Assembly (NCBI GenBank): GCA_036351115.1
Contig: JAZBOL010000033.1
Coordinates: 8,383 to 72,382, forward strand
DNA: 64,000 nt
From: Marinihelvus sp036351115
Lineage (GTDB): Bacteria > Pseudomonadota > Gammaproteobacteria > Xanthomonadales > SZUA-36
Reading direction: 5' to 3'
Shown here: piece after piece, positions 52,492 through 64,000 of the stretch
Numbering within the stretch: position 1 is the first letter of the stretch
Layout: every line of letters starts with the position of its first letter
Position numbers and translations under genes: made by a program
The notes under the pieces: model-generated
What the model saw: only the letters and a program-made list of their open reading frames with translations
The model's database searches: none
What the model was told of the DNA's origin: nothing

Positions 52492-53454
52492 TCAGTCGCT
52501 GGCGGTCGGGCTCCCGGCCGCCAGGGCTTCACACAAGGCCACGTTGTCCGGAACCACGCGCGTGATGGGGATCACCCCGGAAACGCCGGGGCCGGGCAGG
52601 TCATAGCGGACCGCGCCCCGCGCGCAGCTCTCGAAGCTCAACTCGACGGCGCCATAGGTCTCGTTGACCGCCTCGGGCGCTCCGCGATCGAAGCGGCCTC
52701 CGCGCGTGTTGGTCACCTCCAGCATGGCGCGGGTTCCGTCGAAGAGGCCGAAGGCCGTCAGCCAGCGTTGCCCGGGAGCACCCAGTACGGCAGGCGCGGT
52801 CGGATCTTTCTCCGTGTCGAAGGTGAACCAGGCCAGGAAGACCTGTCCTGACTCACCGAAGACATTGATGAAGAAACCCTGGCCGGCCGTGTCCGCGTTG
52901 AACCAGGCATCGTTGAGTCCCGGGTTGATGATGGCCGCGTCACCCTGTCCCTCCGGGCAGGTCCCGGGATCATCATCATCTCGCGGCAGCGAGAGCGTCT
53001 CCATGGCGAGTCCGATGTTGTTGCCCGGGTTCGGGTCCTCGGGCTCGACGTCCGTGACGCGCCCCAGGATTCGCCAGTCCCCGAGTTCCAGGTCGCAGGT
53101 GTCCAGGGCGATTGTGTTCTCCTGGAAGGAGTTGCCGATGAACAGGTTCACGGAACGGAATTCCCCGAGCAGGCTGTCCTGGTCATCCAGGCTGTCGTCG
53201 CGGGAGGCGTAGAACTCGATCCGGTAGCGGAACACCTCCACGGTGGTCGGATTGGCGGCCACGAAGTTGACCGTCAGGGGCTCTCCCCGTAACCGTTCCT
53301 CCTCGGCCAGCGCCAGCTGAACCGACAGGTCCTGGGCCACGACGGGTCCGGACAGGAGGCACGCAGCGGCCCCGATCCAGCAAGCCCACAAGCCGAGAGC
53401 GCCTGAAGTGACGGGCCGGAGGAGCGTGAGCCATGGATGGGACCAGCGAGTCAT
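52492..53454 (-). CDS. Secreted protein with CARDB-like and 'AWFTF' C-terminal domains
   Basis: A 320-residue exported protein with a hydrophobic signal (about residues 15-41, ending PVVAQ). Residues about 45-155 look like a CARDB-like beta sandwich (VNFVAANPTTVEVFRYRIEFYAS, ending DPNPGNNIG). After an acidic linker, residues about 175-310 form a domain seen repeatedly in secreted proteins of Wenzhouxiangella/Xanthomonadales-type bacteria: AWFNADTAGQGFFINVFGESGQVFLAWFTFDT, then GQRWLTAFGLFDGTRAMLEVTNTRGGRFD. Its function is unknown. Two cysteines in the linker and C-terminus may pair. It is convergent with htpG, only four bases apart. Confidence 0.8.
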   Translation of the reverse strand: MTRWSHPWLTLLRPVTSGALGLWACWIGAAACLLSGPVVAQDLSVQLALAEEERLRGEPLTVNFVAANPTTVEVFRYRIEFYASRDDSLDDQDSLLGEFRSVNLFIGNSFQENTIALDTCDLELGDWRILGRVTDVEPEDPNPGNNIGLAMETLSLPRDDDDPGTCPEGQGDAAIINPGLNDAWFNADTAGQGFFINVFGESGQVFLAWFTFDTEKDPTAPAVLGAPGQRWLTAFGLFDGTRAMLEVTNTRGGRFDRGAPEAVNETYGAVELSFESCARGAVRYDLPGPGVSGVIPITRVVPDNVALCEALAAGSPTASD

Positions 53455-53659
53455 GTGCGAAGCCTAACGGCACCGCTTCCAGCGGCCGTGAAATTCAACG
53501 GTCCGGAGGGTCGGCAACATCCCCGGCACGGGTGACCGCGCGCCGTCCCGGGCGAGCCTGATACCATCCCTCGTCTACGATCAGGCGATAGGCAGGCGCA
53601 TGCCTGCCGGTCGCCTGCCCGACTGTTCGCAGCCTGTTGAATGACACCGGGATGAAAGG

Positions 53660-54043
53660 TTGACCGTTCGCATCGACAAGTGGCTCTGGGCCGCCCGCTT
53701 CTTCAAGACCCGCTCCCTGGCGCGCACGGCCGTGCAGGGCGGCAAGGTGCGCCTGAACGATGCGCGGGCCAAGCCGGCCAGGACCCTCGAGGTCGGTGAC
53801 GAGCTGCGCATCCAGCGGGGCGAGGAAACCTGGATCGTCCACGTCGAGAAGCTCTCGGATCGGCGCGGGCCCGCGACCGAGGCGCAAACGCTGTACCGGG
53901 AAACCGAGGAAAGCCGCGTGAACCGGGAGGCGCAGCTCGAACGCCGCAAGGCCGAGCGGGCCGCCCTGGGGGACCGCCACCGTCGCCCGGACAAGCGCCA
54001 GCGGCGCCAGATCATCCGCTTCCGGCAGGAGCGGGACGGCTAG
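53660..54043 (+). CDS. hslR: Ribosome-associated heat shock protein Hsp15 (S4 domain)
   Basis: A 127-residue RNA-binding protein that recycles 50S subunits with stuck nascent chains after heat stress. The S4 domain is in VRIDKWLWAARFFKTRSLARTAVQGGKVRLND, as in E. coli HslR. The C-terminus is strongly basic (RRPDKRQRRQIIRFRQ). The TTG at 53660 is the only usable start in frame near the family N-terminus. It is convergent with mutS. Confidence 0.93.
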   Translation: MTVRIDKWLWAARFFKTRSLARTAVQGGKVRLNDARAKPARTLEVGDELRIQRGEETWIVHVEKLSDRRGPATEAQTLYRETEESRVNREAQLERRKAERAALGDRHRRPDKRQRRQIIRFRQERDG

Positions 54044-54058
54044 CCGGCGTCCGCGGCG

Positions 54059-56665
54059 TCAGGGGTCCGGCTTGGCGAGGTCCTTGATCCGGTACAGGGC
54101 CTCGAGGGCTTCCCGGGGGGAGAGATCGTCCGGGTCCAGCGCGTCGATGGCGGCCTGGAGTGCTTCCATCGATTCGTCGGCTTCCTTATCCACCCCGTCA
54201 TCCAACCCGGGCGAGGCCGCGCCGGAAAACAGGTTCATCTGAGGCCCACCGTCGCCCTGCGCCTCCAGTAGGGCCAGGCGGCGGCGAGCGGCGCGCAGCA
54301 CCGATTTCGGTACGCCCGCCAGGGCGGCCACCTGCAGCCCGTAAGACTGGCTGGCCGGACCATCCTCGACCGCGTGGAGAAAGACGATGCGCTCACCGTG
54401 TTCGACGGCGCGCAGGTGCACGTTCGCGACACCCTCGCGCTCGGCGGCGAGCTGGGTGATTTCGAAGTAGTGCGTCGCGAACAGGGTGAAGGCCCGCACC
54501 CGGGTGGCCAGGTGGTCGGCGCAGGCCCAGGCCAGGGCGAGTCCGTCGTAGGTGCTCGTGCCCCGTCCGATCTCGTCCATGAGCACCAGGGAATGTTCCG
54601 TGGCGTTGTGCAGGATGTTGGCCGTCTCCGTCATCTCGAGCATGAACGTGGATCGGCCCCGGGACAGGTCGTCGCCGGCGCCGATGCGGGTGAAGATGCG
54701 ATCCACGGGTCCGAGCCGGGCTGCCGTGGCGGGCACCCAGCTGCCGGCATGCGCCAGGAGCACGATCAGGGCGGTCTGGCGCATGTAGGTGCTCTTGCCG
54801 CCCATGTTGGGGCCGGTGACCACCAGCATGCGCCGTTCCGCATCGAGCGAGATGTCGTTCGGCGTGAAGGGCTCGTCCTGCACCGCCTCGATCACCGGGT
54901 GCCGCCCGCCGGTGATGGCCAGGCCTGGTTCGTCGATCAACGAAGGCTCGCTGTAGTCCAGCGCCAGGGCCCGTTCCGCGAACGCGCACAGGACATCGAG
55001 GCGCGCCAGGCCGGCGGCCATGGCCTGCAGTCCGGGCAGACAGGCCTGGAGCTCGGTGATGAGCTGCTCGTAGCAGTGCAGCTCCCGGGTGAGGGCCCGC
55101 TCCCGGCTCGAGAGCACCTGGTCCTCGAACTCTTTCAGCTCCTCGGTGATGTAGCGCTCCGCCGCCTTCAGGGTCTGGCGTCGCGTGTAATGCGTCGGCG
55201 CCTTGTCCGCGTGTAGCTTGCTCAGTTCGATGTAGTAGCCGTGCACGCGGTTGTAGCCAACCTTGAGGTTGGCGATCCCGGTGGCTTCCTTCTCCTTCTC
55301 TTCGTAGGCCAGCAGGAAGTCGTTGGCGTTTTCCGACAGGCCGCGCAACCGGTCCAGCTCCTCGTCGAAGCCGGGCGCGATGACGCCGCCATTGCGCGCG
55401 AGCACCGGCGGCTCGTCGACCAGCGCCTGCTCGAGCAGGCCGAGCGTGTCCGGAAAATGCTGGATGGCCTGCCGGAGTTGCCGCAACTCGTCTTTGCCCG
55501 AGGCTTCGAGCAGATGGTGCAGGCCGGGCAGGGCGGCCAGGGTGCCGCGCAGCGTCGTCAGGTCCCGGGGGCGGGCCGAACCGAGGCCCACGCGGCTCAG
55601 GATGCGCTCGGCGTCGCCGCACCCGCGCAGCGTTTCACGGATGTCCTCGAGCACACCGGCATTGATGAGCGCGCCGATGGTCCGGTGGCGGGCGCCGAGG
55701 CGATCCCGGTCCCGGATCGGGTTGACCAGCCAGCGCCGCAGGAGACGGCCGCCCATGGGCGTGATGGAGCTGTCGAGCACCCCCACCAGGGTGTGGGCGT
55801 CATTGCCTTCCGGGTGGGTGAGGATTTCCAGGTGGCGCCGCGTCGCCGCGTCCAGGTGCAGGGTGGCATCGACCTGCTCGAGCTGGAGGCCCTGCAGGTG
55901 CGGCAGGGCGCCGCGCTGGGTTTCCTGCGCGTACTGCAACAGGGCGCCGGCCGCGGCAATCGCCGCCGGTTTGTCGTCGAGGCCGAAGCCGGACAGGTCG
56001 TGGGTGCCGAATTGCTCGTTCAGCAGCTTGGCCGCGGACGGCGTTTCGAAATGCCAGGGGGCGCGGCGGCGCAGTCCGCCCCGCCGGTCGAGGGTTTCAC
56101 AGGCCGGATCGTCTTCCGCCGCCAGCAGTTCCGCCGGTTGCAGGCGTTCGAGCTGGGCCTCCAGCTCCCGTTCATCGGCCAGCTCCCGCACGCTCACCTG
56201 CCCGGCAGCCAGGTCGAGCCAGGCGAGGGCCAGCTGCTTGCGGTGCCGGGCCACGGCGGCGAGGAGGTTTTCGCGGCGCTCCTCCAGCAGGGCTTCGTCC
56301 GTGACCGTGCCCGGGGTCACGATGCGCACGACCTCGCGTTCGACCGGGCCCTTGCTCGTGGCCGGGTCGCCGATCTGCTCGCAGATGGCCGCGGATTCAC
56401 CTTTCTTCAGCAGGCGCGCCAGGTAGCCGTCCACGGCGTGGTGGGGCACGCCGGCCATGGGAATGGGCTGTCCGTTCGATTCACCGCGGGTGGTCAGGGT
56501 GATGTCCAGCAGCTCGGCGCTGCGCCGGGCGTCGTCGTAAAAGAGTTCGTAAAAATCGCCCATGCGGAAGAACAGCAGCGTGTCGGGGTGGTCGGCCTTG
56601 ATGCGCAGGTACTGCTGCATCAGGGGGGTGTGGCCGCTGAGGGCTTCGCTGGCTGGCGCTGACAT
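54059..56665 (-). CDS. mutS: DNA mismatch repair protein MutS
   Basis: An 868-residue mismatch sensor. The N-terminal domain has the mismatch-probing FRMGDFYELF (with TPLMQQYLRIKADHPDTLL before it). The lever and clamp domains follow. The ATPase has Walker A GPNMGGKST, then FMLEMTETANILHNAT and VLMDEIGRGTSTYDGLALAWACADHL. The C-terminal helix-turn-helix and tail are present. The length is like E. coli MutS (853). It is divergent from pncC, as in many Pseudomonas-like genomes. Confidence 0.98.
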   Translation of the reverse strand: MSAPASEALSGHTPLMQQYLRIKADHPDTLLFFRMGDFYELFYDDARRSAELLDITLTTRGESNGQPIPMAGVPHHAVDGYLARLLKKGESAAICEQIGDPATSKGPVEREVVRIVTPGTVTDEALLEERRENLLAAVARHRKQLALAWLDLAAGQVSVRELADERELEAQLERLQPAELLAAEDDPACETLDRRGGLRRRAPWHFETPSAAKLLNEQFGTHDLSGFGLDDKPAAIAAAGALLQYAQETQRGALPHLQGLQLEQVDATLHLDAATRRHLEILTHPEGNDAHTLVGVLDSSITPMGGRLLRRWLVNPIRDRDRLGARHRTIGALINAGVLEDIRETLRGCGDAERILSRVGLGSARPRDLTTLRGTLAALPGLHHLLEASGKDELRQLRQAIQHFPDTLGLLEQALVDEPPVLARNGGVIAPGFDEELDRLRGLSENANDFLLAYEEKEKEATGIANLKVGYNRVHGYYIELSKLHADKAPTHYTRRQTLKAAERYITEELKEFEDQVLSSRERALTRELHCYEQLITELQACLPGLQAMAAGLARLDVLCAFAERALALDYSEPSLIDEPGLAITGGRHPVIEAVQDEPFTPNDISLDAERRMLVVTGPNMGGKSTYMRQTALIVLLAHAGSWVPATAARLGPVDRIFTRIGAGDDLSRGRSTFMLEMTETANILHNATEHSLVLMDEIGRGTSTYDGLALAWACADHLATRVRAFTLFATHYFEITQLAAEREGVANVHLRAVEHGERIVFLHAVEDGPASQSYGLQVAALAGVPKSVLRAARRRLALLEAQGDGGPQMNLFSGAASPGLDDGVDKEADESMEALQAAIDALDPDDLSPREALEALYRIKDLAKPDP

Positions 56666-56731
56666 TCGCGGAAGTGTAACGTACGGCGCTGGACCGATGA
56701 AGGCGGCCGCACGGACCGGACGGATTTCTGC

Positions 56732-57244
56732 ATGAATTCACAGAGCGTGGAAGCGCTGGACCAGGAAATTGCCGAGGTGGTGGACCACCTGGCGGAGGCC
56801 CTGCGGGACAGGGGCTGGATGCTGTGCACCGCCGAGTCCTGCACCGGCGGCTGGATGTCCAAGGTCTGCACCGACGTTGCCGGCAGCTCCGACTGGTTTT
56901 ACGGCGGCTTTGTCTGTTACAGCTATCCCGCCAAGGAGCACCAGCTCGGCGTCATCCACGACGACCTCGTCCAGCACGGCGCGGTCAGCGAGGAAATCGC
57001 CTCCCAGATGGCCCTGGGCGCGCGCCGCGCCAGTGCCGCGGGGATCACGGTCTCGGCCACCGGCATCGCCGGCCCCGGAGGCGGATTGCCCAACAAGCCC
57101 GTGGGCCTCGTGTGCTTCGGCTGGTCGGTGATCGGCGGCAAGATCCAGACCGCCAGCGAGATATTCAGCGGTGACCGGGACCAGGTACGTCGCCAGACCG
57201 TGCTCTACGCCCTCCGGGGAACCCTGGACCTGATCCGCGACTGA
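56732..57244 (+). CDS. pncC: Nicotinamide-nucleotide amidohydrolase PncC (CinA C-terminal type)
   Basis: A 170-residue enzyme that deamidates NMN to nicotinate mononucleotide in NAD recycling. The family signature CTAESCTGGWMSKVCTDVAGSSDWFYGGFVCYS with its nucleophilic serine is present, as is SATGIAGPGGG. It lacks the N-terminal domain of full CinA proteins. Its position between mutS and recA is conserved in gammaproteobacteria. Confidence 0.96.
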   Translation: MNSQSVEALDQEIAEVVDHLAEALRDRGWMLCTAESCTGGWMSKVCTDVAGSSDWFYGGFVCYSYPAKEHQLGVIHDDLVQHGAVSEEIASQMALGARRASAAGITVSATGIAGPGGGLPNKPVGLVCFGWSVIGGKIQTASEIFSGDRDQVRRQTVLYALRGTLDLIRD

Positions 57245-57402
57245 TTTTCGGCCGCGTTTTCCTCCCGTTTTACTTCCTTATCGCGATTTGAGAATGCCCT
57301 GATTTAGGGTAAAGCCGTCCTGTGAACGGGCCGCCTGCCGCGGCATGTCGTAGGAGAAAAACCCGCTGTCGCATCCATGACGGGAGACGTCGGACGGCTA
57401 TG

Positions 57403-57408
57403 TATAAT
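57403..57408 (+). promoter_or_regulatory. -10 element of recA
   Basis: A perfect TATAAT lies 47 bases before the recA start. No good -35 sits at 17 bases, and no clear CTGT-N8-ACAG LexA box was seen around it, although CTGT at 57366 and ACAG at 57415 occur separately. Confidence 0.5.
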
Positions 57409-57454
57409 GGCCGGACAGCGGGCAAAGAACCGCCATCAGCCAGGAGAGGAAACC

Positions 57455-58489
<1,035 letters not shown>

Positions 58490-58539
58490 CGGGTCTGGAT
58501 GCTCGCTGAAGATTCGGAACGACGCTGGGCCATGGCCTG

Positions 58540-59007
58540 ATGCCAGGTGACGCGACACCGCCCACCGCTGCGGACGCACAGGCCATGGCCCTGCGTTACC
58601 TCGGCCGCCGGGAGCACTCGGTGGCCGAGCTCGAAGGCAAGCTCCGCCAGCGCGGCGTCCAGGGTGAAGCCCTGGAAGAAGCCATGGCCTTCCTCCTCGA
58701 TCACGACCTGGTCAGCGACGAGCGCTACGCAGAAGCCTGGGCCCGTTCACGGGTTCAAAAAGGTTACGGCCCGGCCCGTATCCGCGCAGAGTTGCGCCGC
58801 AAGGGCGTCAGCGACGCGCTTGTCGCCCAGGCTCTCGAGCCCTATGACGAGGCCTGGTATGACGAGGCCTTGCGGTGGGCCGAGCGCAAGCACCGGGGGG
58901 CGCTCGACGAAAAGGCGCGGGCCCGGCTCTACCGGGGCGGCATGAACCGGGGGTTCTCGCACGACCAGGTCATGCGCGCCATCGACGCCCTGAGGAGTGA
59001 AACCTGA
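58540..59007 (+). CDS. recX: Regulatory protein RecX
   Basis: A 155-residue inhibitor of RecA filament growth, built of three-helix repeats. The family core ALRYLGRREHSVAELEGKLRQRG and SDERYAEAWARSRVQKGYGPARIRAELRRKGV are present. It starts 50 bases after recA, as is usual. Confidence 0.95.
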   Translation: MPGDATPPTAADAQAMALRYLGRREHSVAELEGKLRQRGVQGEALEEAMAFLLDHDLVSDERYAEAWARSRVQKGYGPARIRAELRRKGVSDALVAQALEPYDEAWYDEALRWAERKHRGALDEKARARLYRGGMNRGFSHDQVMRAIDALRSET

Positions 59008-59153
59008 ACCGGCCTCCCGGCCCGGTGGTTCGAGAGACGTACACGCACGATTGAAACCGGCCTTTGGGCCAGCGCCATGAGGTCTGGTTTGGGTGGACTT
59101 ATGCCAGTTCCGCCTATACCTTCCTCGGCATAGCAGCCCACGAACTGAACGCC

Positions 59154-61790
<2,637 letters not shown>

Positions 61791-61970
61791 CGCGAATACG
61801 CTGCTTTAACGTGTCGCAATGGTCGTGAGGGCCCTCTGGTCAACGAACCTGCGGTAAAAAACACAATGCACTGCACGAAAATGCATTGAAAATACGTATT
61901 TAAAAACAAGACCAGGTCGTAAAGACAAAATCAAAGGGACTGAATGGCCTGAGGCCAAAGGAAGGTACTC
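61791..61970 (+). promoter_or_regulatory. csrA leader with CsrA-type GGA motifs
   Basis: The 180-base leader is AT-rich, unlike the flanks. It has a perfect palindrome AAATACGTATTT at 61890-61901, and near the start codon a small hairpin GGCC-TGA-GGCC (61946-61956). GGA motifs lie at 61937-61939 and in the ribosome-binding site at 61960-61962 (AAGGAAGG). Such GGA sites over the ribosome-binding site are how CsrA represses its own mRNA. Confidence 0.55.
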
Positions 61971-62168
61971 ATGCTCATACTCACTAGAAGAGTGGGAGAG
62001 AAGCTTGTCATCGGGGAAAACGTGACCATCACGGTGCTGGGGGTCAAGGGAAACCAGATCAGGATCGGCATCGATGCGCCGCCCGAGGTTCAGGTGCATC
62101 GCGAGGAGATTTTCAAACGGATTCTCGCAGAACGTGAAGAACCCGAGGCGTCATCCGGGGGAGGGTGA
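61971..62168 (+). CDS. csrA: Carbon storage regulator CsrA (RsmA)
   Basis: A 65-residue RNA-binding dimer that controls translation and stability of target mRNAs. MLILTRRVGEKLVIGENVTITVLGVKGNQIRIGIDAPPEVQVHREEIF is the standard sequence with the RNA-contact residues Leu4, Arg6/7 and Arg44-equivalent. It lies between alaS and tRNA-Ser, as in Pseudomonas and relatives. Confidence 0.98.
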   Translation: MLILTRRVGEKLVIGENVTITVLGVKGNQIRIGIDAPPEVQVHREEIFKRILAEREEPEASSGGG

Positions 62169-62259
62169 CCGCCGCGTCTTTACGCCGGCATTCATCACAG
62201 TTAGACTTGCGCACCCTGCGGCGGGGCACATGCCTTCGGCCGCGGATCAACCGATTTCA

Positions 62260-62352
62260 GGAGAGGTGGCCGAGTGGCTGAAGGCGCTCCCCTGCTAAGG
62301 GAGTATACGGCTTAATACCGTATCGAGGGTTCGAATCCCTCCCTCTCCGCCA
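62260..62352 (+). tRNA. tRNA-Ser(GCU)
   Basis: A 93-base tRNA including an encoded CCA. The acceptor stem is GGAGAGG/CCTCTCC, the anticodon loop CTGCTAA (anticodon GCU, reading AGC/AGU), there is a long variable arm (TATACGG...CCGTAT) typical of serine tRNA, and the T loop is GGTTCGAATCC. Its position after csrA is conserved in gammaproteobacteria. Confidence 0.97.
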
Positions 62353-62394
62353 GACAGGAAAAAGCCCGCCTTGTGCGGGCTTTTTCCTGTCTGG
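62350..62394 (+). terminator. Long bidirectional terminator after tRNA-Ser
   Basis: A 20-bp perfect stem (CCAGACAGGAAAAAGCCCGC with its complement) and a 5-base loop overlap the tRNA CCA end. The inner GCCCGC/GCGGGC stem followed by TTTTT is a standard terminator on both strands. Confidence 0.85.
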
Positions 62395-62510
62395 CAGTGA
62401 GGCGGGTGAGGTTCTTACCCAGGCGCGAAGCGCCTTTGGGGTTCGGCTAATTTGCAGGAGCAAATTAGAACGAAACCGAGCGAAGCGAGGCGCCCGAAGC
62501 TTTCTGTTCA
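62395..62510. repeat. Palindrome-rich intergenic element downstream of tRNA-Ser
   Basis: AGGCGC-GAA-GCGCCT (62421-62435) and CTAATTTGC-AGGA-GCAAATTAG (62447-62468) are perfect hairpins. A GGTTCGG...CGAAACC arm pair partly encloses the second, and GAGCGAAGCGAG/GGCGCC words follow. No gene lies here. It resembles a REP-like or tRNA-adjacent structured element. Other copies were not seen in this window. Confidence 0.5.
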
Positions 62511-62556
62511 CAGCCGGGATGTATCATGATGGTATGCAAGCATTGAGACGACCTTC

Positions 62557-63174
62557 ATGATCCAGGTGACCTACATCAGCCGCACGCGCGAGCCCATGGG
62601 CGCGGAAGCCTTGCTGGACCTGTTGATGCAGTGCCGGGAAAACAACGAGAAAAAGGACATTACCGGTTTGCTGCTGTACGGCAACGACACCTTCCTGCAA
62701 GTGCTGGAAGGCGCCGACGAGGTGGTGGACGACCTGGTGTCCGAGATTCTGAAAGACCCCCGTCACGCGGACATCGAGGTGATCAACCGCAAGGCGATCG
62801 ATCAGCGTGACTACGCTGAATGGCGCATGGGTTTCGACCTCGTGTCGAACGAGGGGCTGGCCGAGGTCCGGGGGCTGACCGATTTCGGCGCCGCGAGGTT
62901 CAACTTCGACTACCTGGTCGGTCATGGTCCGGTGGTGGAGTCGTTGGTGGAACACTACCGCGAACCGCACTTCGACCAGGTCATGGGTGAACTGGACGCC
63001 CAGGATCGCGTCATCCGTCATTTGCAAGGGGCTTTGAAGGACCTGCGCAACCGCTCCCAGGTGGCGCGCCTCGCCCTGGCGAGCGTCATCGACGCCAGTC
63101 GCGACGGCACCCCTTCCGAGTCCCTCATTCGCCTGTGCGAATCGGCCCTGGAGGGCCTTCGCCCAGGAGACTGA
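62557..63174 (+). CDS. BLUF-domain blue-light photoreceptor
   Basis: A 205-residue protein. Residues 1-95 are a BLUF domain binding FAD. Tyr6, Asn30 and Gln48 (in TYISR, ENNEKKDITGLLLYG and FLQVLEG), the residues of the light-driven hydrogen-bond switch, are all kept, as are Trp89 and Met91 (EWRMGF). The remaining ~110 residues are mostly helical (GELDAQDRVIRHLQGALKDLRNRSQVARL) and match no output domain I know, so it may signal through protein contacts. No EAL or GGDEF domain is attached. It is transcribed alone or with the downstream hydrolase gene. Confidence 0.93.
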   Translation: MIQVTYISRTREPMGAEALLDLLMQCRENNEKKDITGLLLYGNDTFLQVLEGADEVVDDLVSEILKDPRHADIEVINRKAIDQRDYAEWRMGFDLVSNEGLAEVRGLTDFGAARFNFDYLVGHGPVVESLVEHYREPHFDQVMGELDAQDRVIRHLQGALKDLRNRSQVARLALASVIDASRDGTPSESLIRLCESALEGLRPGD

Positions 63175-63195
63175 CCCCGGGTATCGAACCAGGGA

Positions 63196-64000
63196 ATGCG
63201 TTCCGAGTCCTCACCCATGCTGTCACGCAGCCTGCCCTGGTTGGCCGGCATGCTCGCCGCACTCTCGATCGCGGCGGCGCTGGCCGTGTTGTGGCGAGCC
63301 GACAGCGGCGTGATCACCGAGCGCGCCTGGCTCGGGCCGACGCCGGTCACGGTGTTTCGCCCCGAGGCGGGATTGCGGGCTAACCCGGGCGTCCAGTGGG
63401 AAGAGGACCGGCTCGGCGGCCTGCCCGTGGTGATCGTTTCCCATGGATTTGCCGGCTCCCAGCAGCTCATGCAGGCGTTTGCCGTCACCCTCGCCCGCAA
63501 CGGCTACCTGGCCGTCACCTTCGACTATTACGGGCACGGACGGAACCTGGAACCCCTGGCGGGAGACGTCACCAAGGTCGAAGGTGCGACCCGGAATCTC
63601 CTGGAACAGACCAGGGAGGTCGCCAACTACGCGCTGGACCATCCCGCTGCGGGCGACGGGCTTGCCCTGCTCGGGCATTCCATGGCCTCGGACATTATTG
63701 TGCGCCTTGCGGCTTCGGATCCGCGGGTCGAAGCCACCGTCGCCGTGTCCCTCTTCTCTCCGGCGGTCACCGCCGAGTCCCCGGACAACTTGCTTGTCGT
63801 CGTCGGCAATCTCGAAGGGTTTCTGAAGGAAGAAGCCCTTCGGGTGGTGGGGCTCGTCACCGGTGAACCACAGGCCGGTGTCACGGTGGGCGACTTCGAG
63901 GCAGGCACGGCGCGCCGCGCCGTTTTCGCGCCGGCCGTGGAACACGTCGGCGTGTTGTACAGCCCGACGGCGCTGCGGGAAACCGTCCAGTGGCTGGACC
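63196..64000 (+). CDS. Alpha/beta hydrolase with N-terminal membrane anchor (3' end outside window)
   Basis: At least 268 residues are visible and the frame is open at the window's right edge. Residues about 13-35 are a hydrophobic anchor or signal (LPWLAGMLAALSIAAALAVLW). The hydrolase core begins at GLPVVIVSHGFAGSQQLM (oxyanion-hole HGF). It has FDYYGHGRN and the nucleophile elbow LALLGHSMASD with a serine in GHSMA. The acid and histidine probably lie beyond or near the edge (a histidine occurs in AVEHVGVLYSP). The substrate is unknown. The ATG at 63196 was taken; one seven codons later is also possible. Confidence 0.82.
   Translation, partial: MRSESSPMLSRSLPWLAGMLAALSIAAALAVLWRADSGVITERAWLGPTPVTVFRPEAGLRANPGVQWEEDRLGGLPVVIVSHGFAGSQQLMQAFAVTLARNGYLAVTFDYYGHGRNLEPLAGDVTKVEGATRNLLEQTREVANYALDHPAAGDGLALLGHSMASDIIVRLAASDPRVEATVAVSLFSPAVTAESPDNLLVVVGNLEGFLKEEALRVVGLVTGEPQAGVTVGDFEAGTARRAVFAPAVEHVGVLYSPTALRETVQWLD

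Noticed and set aside
57360..57420. LexA box upstream of recA
   Set aside because: CTGT and ACAG occur, but not as CTGT-N8-ACAG. SOS control is likely in general, but no operator can be supported here.
62257..62511. A minus-strand frame reading GRDSNPRYG across tRNA-Ser
   Set aside because: This peptide is a well-known spurious translation antisense to a serine tRNA gene.

Overview
The window is a chromosomal stretch of a high-GC gammaproteobacterium. The evidence is gene order: ffh/rpsP-rimM-trmD-rplS, rpsF-rpsR-rplI-dnaB-alr, mutS/pncC-recA-recX-alaS-csrA-tRNA-Ser. It also has an FNR with the enterobacterial-type cysteine spacing, PspF, HslR, MsrPQ and a DUF748 protein. The ECF sigma factor paired with a TPR-tailed Ser/Thr kinase, and a secreted protein with an 'AWFTF' type domain, recall Wenzhouxiangellaceae and neighbouring Chromatiales/Xanthomonadales lineages. 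That placement is inference. No prophage, transposase, CRISPR array or rRNA operon is visible, and the DNA is densely coded.

Layout. 1-7.2 kb: end of an unrecognised gene, a PrsW-like membrane protease, a minus-strand ECF sigma factor/Ser-Thr kinase operon with a coupled leader ORF, a small divergent gene resembling the kinase N-terminus, a bactofilin and an unrecognised protein. 7.2-11.4 kb: hemN behind a good FNR-type promoter, fnr itself, a cation/proton antiporter and two small zinc-ribbon proteins. 11.4-18.2 kb: a YfcC-type carrier coupled to a degenerate GH92-like lipoprotein, a CNNM/CorC transporter and the msrPQ repair system. 18.1-29.1 kb (minus): ppc, EamA, MATE and DUF748 in one run, preceded by a Bax-like hydrolase, a fructosamine-kinase-like protein and a 2OG oxygenase. 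29.2-37.5 kb: a Sel1-prolyl hydroxylase, a small membrane protein with a long leader, phhAB with a divergent Lrp regulator, serC-serA, a DUF3291 remnant, a VOC protein and an ICMT-like methyltransferase. 37.5-48 kb: rpsF-rpsR-rplI, dnaB, alr, pspF, radA, ypjD and ffh. 48-54 kb: rpsP-rimM-trmD-rplS, htpG with a sigma-32-type promoter, and hslR. 54-64 kb: mutS, pncC, recA, recX, alaS, csrA, tRNA-Ser, a BLUF photoreceptor and a truncated hydrolase.

How the genes work together. Most are housekeeping: translation, replication, repair, serine synthesis and anaplerosis. The accessory logic lies in (i) the sigma/kinase locus, where the sigma factor lacks the usual acidic region-2 motif and carries a threonine there, suggesting activation by phosphorylation; (ii) FNR control of anaerobic haem synthesis by its immediate neighbour; (iii) phenylalanine hydroxylation under a divergent Lrp-type regulator; and (iv) oxidative and heat-damage repair (MsrPQ, HtpG, HslR, fructosamine kinase).

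Start codons were chosen by ribosome-binding sites, signal peptides and family N-termini, and several are GTG or TTG. All family assignments come from reading motifs, not from database searches.
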